From Cytophagales bacterium (GTDB lineage Bacteria; Bacteroidota; Bacteroidia; Cytophagales; 172606-1): 64,000 nucleotides of DNA. The notes below the pieces were generated by a model. The model searched no databases, was not told the DNA's origin, and saw only the letters and a list, made by a program, of their open reading frames with translations. Below, in pieces: positions 44,803 through 55,834 of this stretch; position 1 is the stretch's first letter; every line of letters starts with the position of its first letter. The DNA lies in the NCBI GenBank assembly GCA_030448185.1, contig JAUJNL010000006.1, positions 1-64,000 on the forward strand, written 5' to 3'. Position numbers and translations under genes: made by a program.

Positions 44803-47800
44803 TTAGACGTCATAGTTCAGATTGGGAGCTAACCAGCGTTCGGCTTCGGCTACCGTCATGCCTTTGCGATGAGCATAGTCTTCGAGTTGGTCTTTGGCAA
44901 TTTTACCCAAGCCGAAATACCTGGATTGCGGATGGGAAAAATACCAGCCGCTTACCGACGAAGCCGGGTACATGGCAAAACTTTCCGTGAGTTGAATATT
45001 GATCCGGCTTTCGGCATCCAGCAGGTCAAACAGAATACGCTTCTCCGTATGGTCAGGGCAGGCCGGATAGCCGGGAGCCGGACGAATCCCTACGTATTGC
45101 TCCTCAATCAACTCATCGTTCTTTAAGCTTTCATCCTTGGCATAGCCCCAAAACTCCCTTCGCACCCGTTCGTGCAGGTGTTCAGCAAAAGCTTCGGCGA
45201 GGCGGTCGGCAATAGCCTTGATCATGATGCTGTTATAGTCGTCGTGGTCCTTCTCAAACTTCTCAATCAGGGCCTCAATACCGATGCCGGCAGTGACTGC
45301 AAAACCACCCATATAATCGGTCTTGCCACTCTCTATCGGTGCAATGAAATCGGCCAGGCTTATGTTTGGAACATTGGCTGCTTTTTGCCCCTGTTGCCGC
45401 AGGAAATGAATTTTAGTCCCGATCTCATATTTGGCGTTACGGGTATATTCAGGCGCAAACTTGGCCGAAGAGCCATTCATATCCTTTAATTCATACCGCG
45501 AAGAACGGTGTACGCCGTGCTTGTCACAGGGAACTTCCACGGCTACTTCCTCAAAGTCATACAGTACAATGTCGTCACCTACCGCATTGGCGGGCCAGAA
45601 CCCGATTACGGCATTCGCTTTCAGTAATTTCTGATCAATTACTTCTTGCAGCAACTTGTTGGCATCGTCAAACAGCTTTTTGGCTTCATCCCCCACCACC
45701 GGGTTATCGAATATTTTGGGGTACTTGCCCTGTAACTGCCAGGTTTGGAAGAAAGGCGTCCAGTCGATGTATTTTGCTATTTCGGCTAAGTCGTAGTCTT
45801 CAAAGTAGCGGTTCCCCAGGAAGGCCGGCTTGTAGATCTTCGTGTTCTCCCAATCGATAGGCGTTCTCTTCTGGCGGGCCTGCGAAAGGGGAATGTAGTT
45901 TTTGTCCTTCTGACGGGAAGCATGCTCCACCCGCAGCTTTTCGTACTCGGCTTTTACGTCAGCGGCAAATTTTTCCCGGGTTTCTTTACCTACCAGAGAG
46001 GAGGCAACCGGCACCCCACGGCTGGCATCCAATACGTGCACCACGGGACCCGAGTAATTCTGGTCAATTTTTACGGCCGTATGGATACGGGAAGTAGTAG
46101 CCCCGCCAATCAGCAGCGGTACTTTAAAGCCCTGCCGTTCCATTTCTTTCGCCACGTGCACCATTTCATCCAGGGAAGGGGTAATCAAGCCACTAAGTCC
46201 GATTACATCTACGTTCTGGTCCCGGGCCGTCTGCAGGATTCGCTCGGCCGGCACCATTACACCCAGGTCAATAACCTCAAAGTTATTGCAACCTAAGACT
46301 ACCCCCACAATGTTTTTGCCGATATCGTGCACATCGCCCTTCACGGTAGCCAAGAGCACTTTTCCGGCACTACTTCCCTCACCCGCCTGTTTTTCGGCTT
46401 CAATAAAGGGGAGCAGATAGGCTACGGCTTTCTTCATTACGCGGGCACTTTTCACCACTTGCGGCAGGAACATTTTTCCTTCGCCAAACAAGTCGCCGAC
46501 CACGTTCATACCGTCCATGAGGGGTCCTTCGATCACTTGCAGCGGCTTGGCATACTGTTGCCGGGCCTCTTCTATGTCCTGGTCAATGTATTCAACAATG
46601 CCTTTCACCAGGGCATGGGCAAGGCGTTCCTGCACAGGAGCTTTCCGCCACTCCTCGTCTTTTACCTGCTCCTTGCCTTTAGACTTGATGGTTTCGGCAA
46701 ACTCTACTAATCGTTCCGTAGCATCCGGACGACGGTTCCAGAGTACGTCTTCTACTCGTTCGAGTAAATCTTTAGGGATATCATCGTACACGGCCAGCTG
46801 TCCGGCGTTCACAATGCCCATATCCATACCCGCCTTGATGGTCTGGTACAGGAAAGCCGAGTGCATGGCTTCGCGGACTGCTTCATTGCCCCGGAAGGAG
46901 AAGGAGATATTACTTACCCCACCGCTTACTTTGGCATAAGGCAGGTTTTCTTTAATCCAGCGGGTCGCGTTCACAAAATCAATGGCATAGTTATTATGCT
47001 CCTCGATACCGGTGGCTACCGTCAGGATATTGGGGTCAAAAATGATGTCTTCGGGCGGGAACTGTACCTCGTTGACCAGTATTTTATAGGCTCTTTCACA
47101 AATCTCGATTCTTCGTTCGTAGCTGTCGGCCTGACCCTGTTCGTCAAAAGCCATCACCACTACGGCGGCTCCGTAGCGCTTTACCAGCTTAGCACTTTCC
47201 CTGAACTTCTCCTCTCCTTCTTTCAGCGAGATAGAGTTGACAATGGCCTTGCCTTGTACGCACTTCAGACCAGCTTCAATGACTGACCACTTGGAAGAGT
47301 CAATCATGATGGGTACGCGGGCAATATCGGGTTCCGCGGCAATCAGATTCAGGAAGGTGACCATCACCTGTTCCGAATCCAGCATGCCTTCGTCCATGTT
47401 GACGTCAATTACCTGGGCGCCGCCTTCTACCTGCTGCCGGGCTACGGACAGGGCTTCTTCGTAATTACCCGCTTTAATCAAACGGGCAAAAGCCTTGGAG
47501 CCGGTTACGTTGGTCCGCTCCCCTATGTTCACGAAGTTGGTTTCCTTCGTAATTCTGAGCGGTTCCAGACCACTCAGCTTGGGAATGTGATCATTTTCGG
47601 GAATCTGACGCGGGGAATATTTGGCGGCCACTTCGGCAATGGCCTGGATGTGAGGCGGGGTAGTACCGCAGCAACCGCCAATGATGTTAATAAAGTTATT
47701 TTGCAGGAAGTCTTCAATAATACTGGCCATGTGCTCCGGCGTCTCGTCGTATTCCCCAAACTCATTGGGCAAACCTGCATTAGGGTGTGCAGAGGTAAAG

Positions 47801-48600
47801 AAAGGCGCTTCTTTGGCTAGGGCCTGTACGTACGGACGCATCAGGTCAGCACCCAGGGCGCAGTTCACTCCGATACTCAGCAAGGGAATATGGCCCACCG
47901 AATACAGGAAGGCTTCAATCGTCTGGCCCGATAAAGTACGGCCGCTGGCATCCGTAATGGTACCGGAAACCATAACGGGAATCCGCTTTCCGGCGGTGTC
48001 GAAATGCTTCTCAATCGCAAAAAGCGCCGCCTTACAGTTAAGCGTATCAAACACCGTTTCTACCAGCAGAATATCTGCGCCGCCATCCATTAATGCCCTT
48101 ACTTGTTCCTCATACGCATTTACCAATTCGTCGTAAGTCACGGCCCGGTAACCCGGGTTGTTTACATCGGGCGAAAGGGAAGCGGTCCGGTTGGTGGGCC
48201 CAATGGAACCGGCCACAAAACGGGGTTTGCTGGGATTAGCCCTGGTCATTTCCTCCGCTACCTCCTTGGCAAGCCGGGCCGATTCGTAGTTCAGTTCGTA
48301 CACCAGATCCTCCATGTGGTAGTCGGCCATGGCGATAGTGGTGCCGCTGAACGTATTAGTTTCGGCAATATCGGCGCCGGCTTCAAAATACTGCCGGTGA
48401 ATTTCTTTGATGATTTCAGGCTGGGTAAGGGAGAGCAGGTCGTTGTTTCCCTTGAGATCATGCGGGAAATCTTTGAACCGTTCACCCCGGTAGTCAGCTT
48501 CACTGAGCTTATAACGCTGAATCATGGTACCCATAGCCCCATCAAGGACGAGGATGCGTTCTTTCAGAATAGAACTAATATCAACATTGGATTTATTCAT
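44803..48600 (-). CDS. metH: Cobalamin-dependent methionine synthase
   Basis: Full-length 1265-residue enzyme transferring the methyl group from 5-methyl-THF to homocysteine through B12. Domains in order: homocysteine-binding barrel ([18 protein letters not shown] at the start; zinc ligands in INCAL-like [10 protein letters not shown] and [12 protein letters not shown]), and pterin-binding barrel ([23 protein letters not shown]). Next come the four-helix cap and the B12 domain with [14 protein letters not shown] (lower-ligand His) at about residue 765. The last is the SAM-binding activation domain ([17 protein letters not shown] near 1175). No cobalamin riboswitch is visible upstream. Before the MITE insertion, the preceding gene would have ended 32 bp upstream. 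A single unbroken 3.8-kb frame. Confidence 0.97.
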   Translation of the reverse strand: MNKSNVDISSILKERILVLDGAMGTMIQRYKLSEADYRGERFKDFPHDLKGNNDLLSLTQPEIIKEIHRQYFEAGADIAETNTFSGTTIAMADYHMEDLVYELNYESARLAKEVAEEMTRANPSKPRFVAGSIGPTNRTASLSPDVNNPGYRAVTYDELVNAYEEQVRALMDGGADILLVETVFDTLNCKAALFAIEKHFDTAGKRIPVMVSGTITDASGRTLSGQTIEAFLYSVGHIPLLSIGVNCALGADLMRPYVQALAKEAPFFTSAHPNAGLPNEFGEYDETPEHMASIIEDFLQNNFINIIGGCCGTTPPHIQAIAEVAAKYSPRQIPENDHIPKLSGLEPLRITKETNFVNIGERTNVTGSKAFARLIKAGNYEEALSVARQQVEGGAQVIDVNMDEGMLDSEQVMVTFLNLIAAEPDIARVPIMIDSSKWSVIEAGLKCVQGKAIVNSISLKEGEEKFRESAKLVKRYGAAVVVMAFDEQGQADSYERRIEICERAYKILVNEVQFPPEDIIFDPNILTVATGIEEHNNYAIDFVNATRWIKENLPYAKVSGGVSNISFSFRGNEAVREAMHSAFLYQTIKAGMDMGIVNAGQLAVYDDIPKDLLERVEDVLWNRRPDATERLVEFAETIKSKGKEQVKDEEWRKAPVQERLAHALVKGIVEYIDQDIEEARQQYAKPLQVIEGPLMDGMNVVGDLFGEGKMFLPQVVKSARVMKKAVAYLLPFIEAEKQAGEGSSAGKVLLATVKGDVHDIGKNIVGVVLGCNNFEVIDLGVMVPAERILQTARDQNVDVIGLSGLITPSLDEMVHVAKEMERQGFKVPLLIGGATTSRIHTAVKIDQNYSGPVVHVLDASRGVPVASSLVGKETREKFAADVKAEYEKLRVEHASRQKDKNYIPLSQARQKRTPIDWENTKIYKPAFLGNRYFEDYDLAEIAKYIDWTPFFQTWQLQGKYPKIFDNPVVGDEAKKLFDDANKLLQEVIDQKLLKANAVIGFWPANAVGDDIVLYDFEEVAVEVPCDKHGVHRSSRYELKDMNGSSAKFAPEYTRNAKYEIGTKIHFLRQQGQKAANVPNISLADFIAPIESGKTDYMGGFAVTAGIGIEALIEKFEKDHDDYNSIMIKAIADRLAEAFAEHLHERVRREFWGYAKDESLKNDELIEEQYVGIRPAPGYPACPDHTEKRILFDLLDAESRINIQLTESFAMYPASSVSGWYFSHPQSRYFGLGKIAKDQLEDYAHRKGMTVAEAERWLAPNLNYDV

Positions 48601-48714
48601 AGGGCAGGGCAGGAGAATTGCAGGTTTGATATTTATTTTACAGTGCTTGTATTTTTAGTATATGCTTTCAGACTGGCAAACAAATTAGTGAACTTTTGTT
48701 TGGCTTCCGCTATA

Positions 48715-48871
48715 TATCTTTGGTAGTCCTATAAAAGTAATGATGGCTATAAGCACCCCCTAATCCCTCCTTGAAAAAATGAGGGGAATTACAGTATTAT
48801 GGGCCACTCTCTTCCCATTTTAGGAGGGTAAAACACCTGTCATCATTACTTTTATAGGACTACCATATCTT
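48715..48871. mobile_element. 145-bp MITE with 25-bp perfect terminal inverted repeats and TATCTT target duplication
   Basis: The element spans 48721-48865. The left end TGGTAGTCCTATAAAAGTAA continues with TGATG and is the exact reverse complement of the right end. TATCTT occurs directly on both sides (48715-48720 and 48866-48871). The inside is GC-poor, non-coding and itself partly palindromic (CCCCCTAATCCCTCC against GGAGGG). It truncates the minus-strand gene to its right. Confidence 0.93.
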
Positions 48872-49605
48872 TTATCTGGATTTCCGTCTATTTCCCGGTG
48901 ATAGCGGATATACAGCGGGTAATAATAATCTATTTTATTTACCTTTTGAACAATTAGTGAATCATAGAAACCGGAGGCAGACTTATACTTTCTTTCAATA
49001 GAAAAATCAGGTTTTTTATCTATGCTATAAATTTCCATTTTAATTACGGGTGGAATAGGATAAGGCCAGTCGGCCATCTTATCTTCCTGCGATGGAATTA
49101 CTTTTTTGGCCGTAAGTTTTAATTCTTTATAGTCAATTTTAGTAACCGGAATCCTAAACCCGGTATTAATATATTCCGGGAACTCGGGCTTCTCCAGCCA
49201 GTGGTTTGGTTTATCGATGTAGGCTTCACTGTAAGTCCATCCTGCCGCACTTTTGGAAACTTTGTCAGTTTCCGAGTAGCCTGAACGAAATTTACCACGT
49301 CTGAGAATAGCATTTTTTTCCTCAAACCAGAGAGAGTACGTTTTATTCATTCCCCATCCATTATGCATCCACCTATGCATCCACCAATCCAGCTCCTTTA
49401 TACAAGAGTTAATTTTTACGACATATGGATTCTCTGATTTATAACCCGTCAGCCCGGTACAAAATAATACAACAGCGACCAAAACCGATCCCCAACCAGT
49501 AAGCTTCGGGGCGTAACTTCGCTTGTTTACTATTTCTGAACTGAACATAGAGGAAATAAAAGCCTTTACAGCAGATTTACAAGCTGCTGCAGATTTTGCT
49601 ACCAT
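48820..49605 (-). CDS. Unrecognised membrane-anchored protein, 3' end cut off by a MITE
   Basis: A single hydrophobic helix near the N-terminus (about residues 37-55, LTGWGSVLVAVVLFCTGLTG) precedes a soluble domain rich in Trp, Lys and Tyr (LDWWMHRWMHNGWGMNKTYSLWF, IPPVIKMEIYSIDKKPDF). The last 15 residues (GSPIKVMMTGVLPS) come from the inserted element. Removing the element and one TATCTT copy makes the frame continue DKRYIAEAKQKFTNLFASLK, then [10 protein letters not shown], to a TAA at 48633-48635. An ATG about 20 codons in (MFSSEIVNK) may be the true start. The family is unknown to me; the protein may still function with a shortened tail. Confidence 0.7.
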   Translation of the reverse strand: MVAKSAAACKSAVKAFISSMFSSEIVNKRSYAPKLTGWGSVLVAVVLFCTGLTGYKSENPYVVKINSCIKELDWWMHRWMHNGWGMNKTYSLWFEEKNAILRRGKFRSGYSETDKVSKSAAGWTYSEAYIDKPNHWLEKPEFPEYINTGFRIPVTKIDYKELKLTAKKVIPSQEDKMADWPYPIPPVIKMEIYSIDKKPDFSIERKYKSASGFYDSLIVQKVNKIDYYYPLYIRYHREIDGNPDKRYGSPIKVMMTGVLPS

Positions 49606-49716
49606 ACAAAACGAACATAAGGCTTACACAGAAGGGGAGGGCTATGAAAGTAGCGTCTTCCTTATCTCTCTTAAGAGTACTCTTTCTTAAGTGGAAATTG
49701 GCACCTTTCCTTTTCA

Positions 49717-49808
49717 GGAATGCTAAATTCGAAATGTTAAATGCTCACTGAGCGAAAAAGGCTGGTACAAAGACCATTCACAATTTAGCATTCAACATTT
49801 AGCATTCC
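49717..49808. repeat. Inverted pair of AATGCTAAAT-type intergenic repeats
   Basis: GGAATGCTAAATTCGAAATG followed by TTAAATGCT (49717-49745) faces AATTTAGCATTCAACATTTA followed by GCATTCC (49782-49808). Related AT-rich stretches lie at 21049-21085 and 43992-44016. The remaining bases of 49606-49992 show nothing else. Confidence 0.6.
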
Positions 49809-49992
49809 CTTCGGGGGTTGCCAAGACATCATCGGGTCCATTCCCTCCGTCTTTCTGGATAAGTTGGTTCAAAAATATTAAAATAAATTAAGATTTAAAA
49901 AGGCTGGCCTCTACGTTTGCATCTTCCCGGTATTCAAACCATACCGGGCCATATTCCCGTATAGGTACTGCTTTAAACCCAACTTTATCATC

Positions 49993-50877
49993 GTGAAAAT
50001 TGCTGCTGTCGATATTGGGTCCAATGCGGCCCGCTTTCAGATTGATCATGTCTTGCACAACAATGAAAAACCTTTTTTCAAAAAAGTAGAATATTTACGC
50101 TTTCCTTTACGGCTCGGCCAGGATGTGTTTACAATCGGGCAAATCGGACCGGACCGGGAAATCTTGCTTACTAAATTTCTGCACGCCTGCAAACTGCTGA
50201 TGGAACTGCATGAAGTGGCAGCATACGATATTTGTGCTACCTCAGCCATGCGGGAAGCTACTAATGCAGCCGGGATTATTGAAAGAATTCAGGCAAAGCT
50301 GGGACTGACCATCAATGTGATTGATGGCATTCGGGAGGCCGACCTGATCAGCCGGGTCATCGTCCAGTTTATTGACCACAAGAGCTACCTGCACATTGAT
50401 GTGGGGGGTGGCAGTACGGAACTGAATTTGTATCACCAACGGCAGAAAATAGCTTCTCAGTCTTTTGAAATTGGTTCGGTCCGGCACCTGCAACAGCAGG
50501 ATCGTAATGCCTGGCAGCCGATAAAAGTCTGGCTCGATGGCCATATTACGAGGGTTCCTCAACCAATAACCGCCGTCGGAACCGGGGGGAATATTGCCAA
50601 GCTCTACGAACTTGCCACCCACAAGCAAAATCTGGTGGTACGACGGGAAGAAGTGGGCCGGATTCGCCACCTGCTGGCGGGGTATACGGTAGAAGAACGC
50701 ATTAATTTACTGAAACTGAATCCCGACCGCGCCGACGTGATTGTTCCCGCTGCGGATATTTACCTGAAGGTAATGGAATGGGCAGGGGCGGAAAGAATAC
50801 GAGTGCCCGACATTGGCCTGATTGACGGTATTATGCAGGAAGTGTATGAGAGAGGTAGGGAGTTTATAAGTAGATGA
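49993..50877 (+). CDS. Ppx/GppA-family phosphatase
   Basis: The GTG start at 49993 gives 294 residues of the ASKHA (actin-like) fold. Phosphate-1 loop AAVDIGSNAARF, connect-1 and CATSAMREATNA (residues about 78-90), and phosphate-2 HIDVGGGSTELNLY are all canonical. TAVGTGGNIAKLYEL is the adenosine loop. The enzyme hydrolyses polyphosphate and/or pppGpp. At under 300 residues it corresponds to the short form that lacks the C-terminal HD-like domain. It stands alone on the plus strand. Confidence 0.9.
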   Translation: MKIAAVDIGSNAARFQIDHVLHNNEKPFFKKVEYLRFPLRLGQDVFTIGQIGPDREILLTKFLHACKLLMELHEVAAYDICATSAMREATNAAGIIERIQAKLGLTINVIDGIREADLISRVIVQFIDHKSYLHIDVGGGSTELNLYHQRQKIASQSFEIGSVRHLQQQDRNAWQPIKVWLDGHITRVPQPITAVGTGGNIAKLYELATHKQNLVVRREEVGRIRHLLAGYTVEERINLLKLNPDRADVIVPAADIYLKVMEWAGAERIRVPDIGLIDGIMQEVYERGREFISR

Positions 50878-50986
50878 GTTATTGGTCATTTGTCAGTAGT
50901 CATTGGTAAAAAGGTATTTGGTACTTGTATTGGGTATTAGGAAAAGAGAAGGTCATTCAGGGAAAGACTATTGACTCTATCTGTAC

Positions 50987-51043
50987 AGACGCGATTCATT
51001 GCGTCTCTGGCCCCTTTACGTACAGACGCGATTAATCGCGTCT
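50987..51043. repeat. Two REP-like palindromes of the AGACGCGAT type
   Basis: AGACGCGATTCATTGCGTCT (50987-51006) and AGACGCGATTAATCGCGTCT (51024-51043) are tandem, 18 bp apart, each preceded by GTAC and followed by CTGG. They lie between the Ppx gene and accA. A third relative is at 29344. Confidence 0.85.
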
Positions 51044-51132
51044 CTGGCTATTGCCTAAAAACAAACTTCTTTGCATTTCACAGAATCTTCTAAATTTACG
51101 CCCTTGTTTCCTTTTTTAACTACAAACCAAAC

Positions 51133-52082
51133 ATGCTTTTGGACTTTGAAAAACCCATAGCGGACCTGGAAGCCAAGCTTGCCGAAATGAAACAACAACT
51201 GGACGTAGATCACAACGAAGAGTTGCAACGGGCTGTCAGGTCATTTGAAGAAAATATATTAAAACTTAAGCGGGAAACCTTTCAGAACTTAACTCGTTGG
51301 CAGAGGGTGCAGCTTTCACGTCATAACGACCGACCTTATACGCTGGATTATATTTATGGAATCACCGACCAGTTTGTAGAACTGCATGGTGACCGGACCG
51401 TCAAGGATGACAAGGCTATGGTGGGCGGTTTTGGCACCATTGACGGCCAGACCATTATGTTTATTGGCCAGCAAAAGGGACGTAATACCAAGCAACGGCA
51501 ACTACGCAACTTTGGTATGGCTAATCCGGAGGGATACCGCAAGGCCCTGCGTCTGATGAAGATGGCCGAGAAATTCAAAAACCCATTGTCACGTTCATTG
51601 ATACGCCAGGTGCCTTTCCGGACTGGAAGCCGAGGAACGGGGGACAAGGCGAGGCTATTGCCCGTAATCTGCGGGAAATGTTTATGCTCAAAGTACCCGT
51701 TATCTGCATCATTATCGGGGAAGGGGCTTCGGGCGGGGCCTTGGGCATTGCCATCGGTGACCGGGTACTGATGCTGGAAAACTCCTGGTATTCGGTAATT
51801 TCGCCGGAAAACTGTTCGGCTATTCTCTGGCGGACCTGGGACTATAAAGAGCAGGCAGCTGAAGCATTGAAGCCAACGGCCCAGGATATGCTCAATTTTA
51901 AGCTGGTGGATGGCATTATCCCCGAACCGCTGGGTGGCGCCCATACCGATATTACGGCTATGGCTCAGACCATTAAAGATACCATTCTGCAACAGCTTGC
52001 CGGGCTATCTTCACTCGACCCTCAGGCACGGATCAGCCAGCGGATTGATAAGTTTTCGGCAATGGGCGTTTTCAGAGAGTAA
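51133..52082 (+). CDS. accA: Acetyl-CoA carboxylase carboxyltransferase subunit alpha (frame disrupted)
   Basis: Essential enzyme of fatty-acid synthesis. It reads [20 protein letters not shown], then [40 protein letters not shown], the conserved QQKGRNTKQ and [20 protein letters not shown]. Then, after frame changes, [62 protein letters not shown] and [16 protein letters not shown]. Three breaks are visible between 51585 and 51650: one C short in AACCCATT, one C short in TTTCCGGA, and one G too many in CGGGGGAC. All are in homopolymers, and fixing them gives the full family sequence of about 317 residues. I therefore regard the gene as intact in the organism. Confidence 0.9.
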
Positions 52083-52192
52083 CGGTTTGGCTTTCAAATA
52101 GTAGTCTCTATATTGGAAGTTCTTAAACCTGACGCTGAATGAAGAAAACCATCTATTCCCACTCAGAAGGTTAAACCCTTGGGTTACCGGTG

Positions 52193-52351
52193 TAGTCTTG
52201 AGACCACGCCGGACCGGGAGCCAGTCTTCAGACTGGCGAATGATCAGATTTAATCCGGAAAGTGCCCTAAAACCTGTTTTGCAATAGTATTACACTTGAT
52301 TTGACTGCCAGTCTGAAGACTGGCTTTCGCTTTGACATAGTCTTGAGACTA
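52193..52351. repeat. Cluster of REP-like palindromes of two types
   Basis: GCCAGTCTTCAGACTGGC (52220-52237) and its reverse complement GCCAGTCTGAAGACTGGC (52307-52324) form an inverted pair. TAGTCTTGAGACTA (52338-52351) and a diverged copy (52193-52206) flank them. Both TAGTCT copies are followed by ACGCC or CACGCC. This alternating layout is like a BIME. It fills the gap between accA and the convergent sensor kinase. Confidence 0.85.
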
Positions 52352-52376
52352 CGCCAAGCAACGGCTTTAGTGAAGT

Positions 52377-55300
52377 TTATCCTTCCGCATTTTTTACGGA
52401 TTGTACCGTAATGGAAGGTAAAGTAACACTAATGCGGGTACCGGCCCTGGCTTCGGAAGCAATTTCAAGTTTTCCCTTTAGTTTGTTGGTCCGGCTGCGA
52501 ATGTTAACCAATCCGTAGCCTGCATTTTCCCGATCTTTAAATCCCTTTCCCATTATCGGCCAAGCTGATTGCTACCTCACCCATCCTGACCGAAAAACGT
52601 AAGGTAACTTCACTGGCTCCGGCATGCTTCAGGACATTGCTCATGGCCTCTTTAAATAAAAGCATCAGATGGCGGCTGTGCCCCATTGACAGCATCAAGG
52701 GCTTCAGTGACTCGGAGATGCCGGAGACATTAAACCTGACATCAGTCTTATCAAAAATATCATCCCCGAAATCCTTCAACCGAACGGCTACTTCATACAC
52801 GCTGTCATTCTCCGGATTAATCGACCAGATAAAATCCTTCGTTCCCTGATAGAGCTGGTTGGAATTATCGCTGATTTTGGTCAGCAGGTCTTCTACTTCG
52901 GACCCGTGGCCATTGAGACGGGCCTTGATCAGCTCGGTAAGCAGCGAAATACGGGTAAGCTTGTTGCCGAACTCATCGTGCAAATCTTCGGCAGCCAGTT
53001 TACGAACCCTTTCGTTTTCAGCCAGCTTGACTCGTTCGAGCTCCATCAGGCGGTTTACCCGGCTGTGCAACGTAATCGTAAAATAACTTTCCGGCGGCCA
53101 CGCAGCTAGCAATCACAGCCAGGTAAAACCACCAGGTCTTCCAGAGGGCATAATCACGATCCGGACGGAGGCTTCGTGTTTGTCATTCCAGACCCCGTCA
53201 CTGTTGGAGCCTTTGACCCGGAAAATATACGATCCGGACTAATATTGGTAAAACTGGCATAGTGCCGGGTGCCACTGTGCACCCAGTTGTCATCTACGCC
53301 TTCCAACTTATACGCGTACTGGTTCTTACGGGGATTGGTATAATCCAGCGCAACAAAGTCAAAGGAGAAGTAATTTTCAAGGTAGTTGAGCCTTATTTCT
53401 CCGGTGGTAGCCAGGATACTGTCAATATCCAGCGGACGCTCCAGTTTATGGAAGGCCGTGAGAGCAATACCGGGGATGTGCCCGGTTTTGCTGCATGGAT
53501 GCCGGACTGAAACTTACCACGCCACTATTTCCCCCAAAGAATAACTCCCCTCCCGACTCCGGTAGAAAGCGCCTTCATTGAATTCATTGTTAGGTAATCC
53601 GTCGCTGACATCGTAGTTCTTAAACTGACCCGTCAGTGGATTAAGTCGTGCCAAACCTAGATTGGTACTGATCCAGATATTTCCCTGAGTGTCTTCCAGA
53701 GCGCCGTATACAAAATTATTGGAGAGGCCTTTTTTCTCGGTATAATGGCTGAACTGCGGCTTGCCGTTGACAATACTCATTTTGTCGAGCCCTTTATCGG
53801 TACTGATCCACAGGTTGCCGGAGCGGTCCTTCAGGATATGATAGACCGAAGAACTGATCAGACTCTTAGGATTATCGGACTGGTGCCGGTAAACAGTAAA
53901 CCGGCCGGTTTTCCGGTCAAATTGGTTGAGTCCGAACCGGGTGCCTACCCACAGGCTTCCTGAGTTGTCTCCACAATGGAAGTAATATAGTATTCATGTA
54001 AGCTATGGGGGTTACCTGGCTCATACGCATAACTAACCGTTTGCCCGGTCTGGGGATCAAACTGTTTGAGATCATACACCGTTCCGATCCAGAATAGGCC
54101 TGGCAGGTCCTCATACATTACCTTAACATTGTTTTCGGCCATTTTTCGCCGGGGATTATTCGCGAAGTAAAACCGCCGGAAAGTTTTGGTTTCCCGCTGG
54201 TACCGATTGAGGCCGTTCATCGTACCAATCCAGAGATTACCTCGCCGGTCTTCGTAAACAGTGCAGATATAGTCGTCGCTGATGCTACGGTCATCGTCCG
54301 GGTGATGACGGAAATGCTTTACAGCGAAGGTCTTTCGGTCAATACAGACCAGTCCGCTCACTGTTCCGACCCAAAGCAGTCCGTGACTATCGGCGCCAAT
54401 GGCAAAAGTGGCGTTGAGTCCGGAAGATTTATCCAGATTGGTAATGCGGTTCCAGAGGGTAAATGTATTTTTGGCCCGGCTGAATTTTTGCACTCCGGCT
54501 CCCCGCGTCCCAATCCAGATTACCTCGTTGGGATCATCACTTTCATACAGGGAATAAATCAGGTTGCTTTTCAAGCCTTTGCTGGCAAACGGAGCCTCCT
54601 TGTAGTGCACCATTTTAGTTACCGGACCTTTGCCCTCAATGGTAAACTTGCAGATCCCATTGGTTGAAGTGGCAATCCATAACTCATTGTGCTTATCCAT
54701 CAGCAAGTCCATGGTCAGGTCATCCATTTCCGGATTCGCTTTACGGTGCGGACACGCATATTCCGTCAGGATTCCGTTTTGCGGATCAATCCGGTTTAAT
54801 CCATAATTGGTTCCCAGCCAGATGGTCCCGAAACGGTCACCGGTAATGGCCCTTATTGCCAGATGAGTAGTCTCATAAATAGGACTGTTACTATTCCAGC
54901 TATTTTCAAACCAAACCTGTTGCTGGGCGGGAGTAGCCTGAGGGTTATCGATTTTCAACCGGTTTAGTCCATTACTGGTACCGATCCAGATCGTTCCGGC
55001 CGGGTCCTTGTACAAGGCCCGGATCGAATTATCCGATAAACTTTTAGTATTCAGCGAATCATTGGAAAAGTGCCGGACCATATACTGGCCCTTTCCGGGC
55101 GTATTTTTCTGAGGAATAAGCCGTTCTAAGCCATTCCGGGTGGCTACCCACAATGTTCCCCAGCGGTCTTCGAGCAGATCGGTAATATACTGGCTCTCCC
55201 CTTCCTTTTTGAATCAGGCGGCTGGTTTGCCGGATAAATCTTTCAAAGCGGCCCGTTTGCCGGTTTAATTGATTCAGCCCATGCGCTGTACCCGCCCACA

Positions 55301-55622
55301 AATTGCCCTGCCGGTCTTCCAGCACGGTCACTACTTCATTGTGTGACAGTGAAGCAGTGTCAAACGGGTCATGCTTATAATGCTTAAAATTATAACCGTC
55401 ATATTTATTGAGCCCATCCACCGTACCAAACCACATAAAACCCTGGCGGTCTTTATAAATGGTGCGCACCTCACTCTGGGAAAGCCCATCCTCCACCGAA
55501 ATATGGTCAAAGCTGCCCGTATTATACTGAGCCAAAAGACTTTGGGACCAAAATAAGGACCAGAACCCCAGAAGTCTGACCAGCAGTAAAGGATTATAAT
55601 GACAAGTAAAAATGTCCATCAT
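52377..55622 (-). CDS. Two-component propeller sensor histidine kinase (frame disrupted)
   Basis: About 1080 residues when read through. A signal peptide (LLLVRLLGFWSLFWSQSLLAQ) leads to two seven-bladed reg_prop propellers with repeats such as GFMWFGTVDGLNKYDG, GNLWAGTAHGLNQLN and GLLWVGTVSGLVCID. Next come a Y_Y_Y domain and a membrane helix (in broken sequence near 53150-53400), then a HisKA_3 domain with ERVRKLAAEDLHDEFGNKL (phospho-His in DLHDE) and a HATPase_c domain (EAMSNVLKHAGASEV; DNGKG). It ends VQSVKNAEG at 52377. At least five shifts occur (near 55200, 53960, 53500, 53120 and 52540). No response regulator is adjacent, so the partner (probably LuxR/NarL type) lies elsewhere. Confidence 0.85.
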
Positions 55623-55834
55623 CCGGATGAACCGCCCAGTTATTGGAACGGCACAGTACTAAAAATAACAAAAAATTATTCTAAATACCCCAAAAAGAAT
55701 CATCAGGCGTACAGTTACACAATCAGCTGCCATATTTTCTAACGAAAACCTGTGACTCCTGCCTGCCGTTGCAATGGGTATCCGTCAATTGAATAAATAA
55801 TGCATCAGCTTTGGTAAAGACTGCTCTCAGGGAC

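Noticed and set aside
45000-48500. Many plus-strand open frames opposite metH (up to about 150 codons)
   Set aside because: They are antisense shadows of an intact, highly conserved gene and show no family motifs.
48600-48840. Possible cobalamin or SAM riboswitch before metH
   Set aside because: The hairpins there are the terminal and internal palindromes of the 145-bp MITE; no B12-box or SAM-aptamer core was seen.
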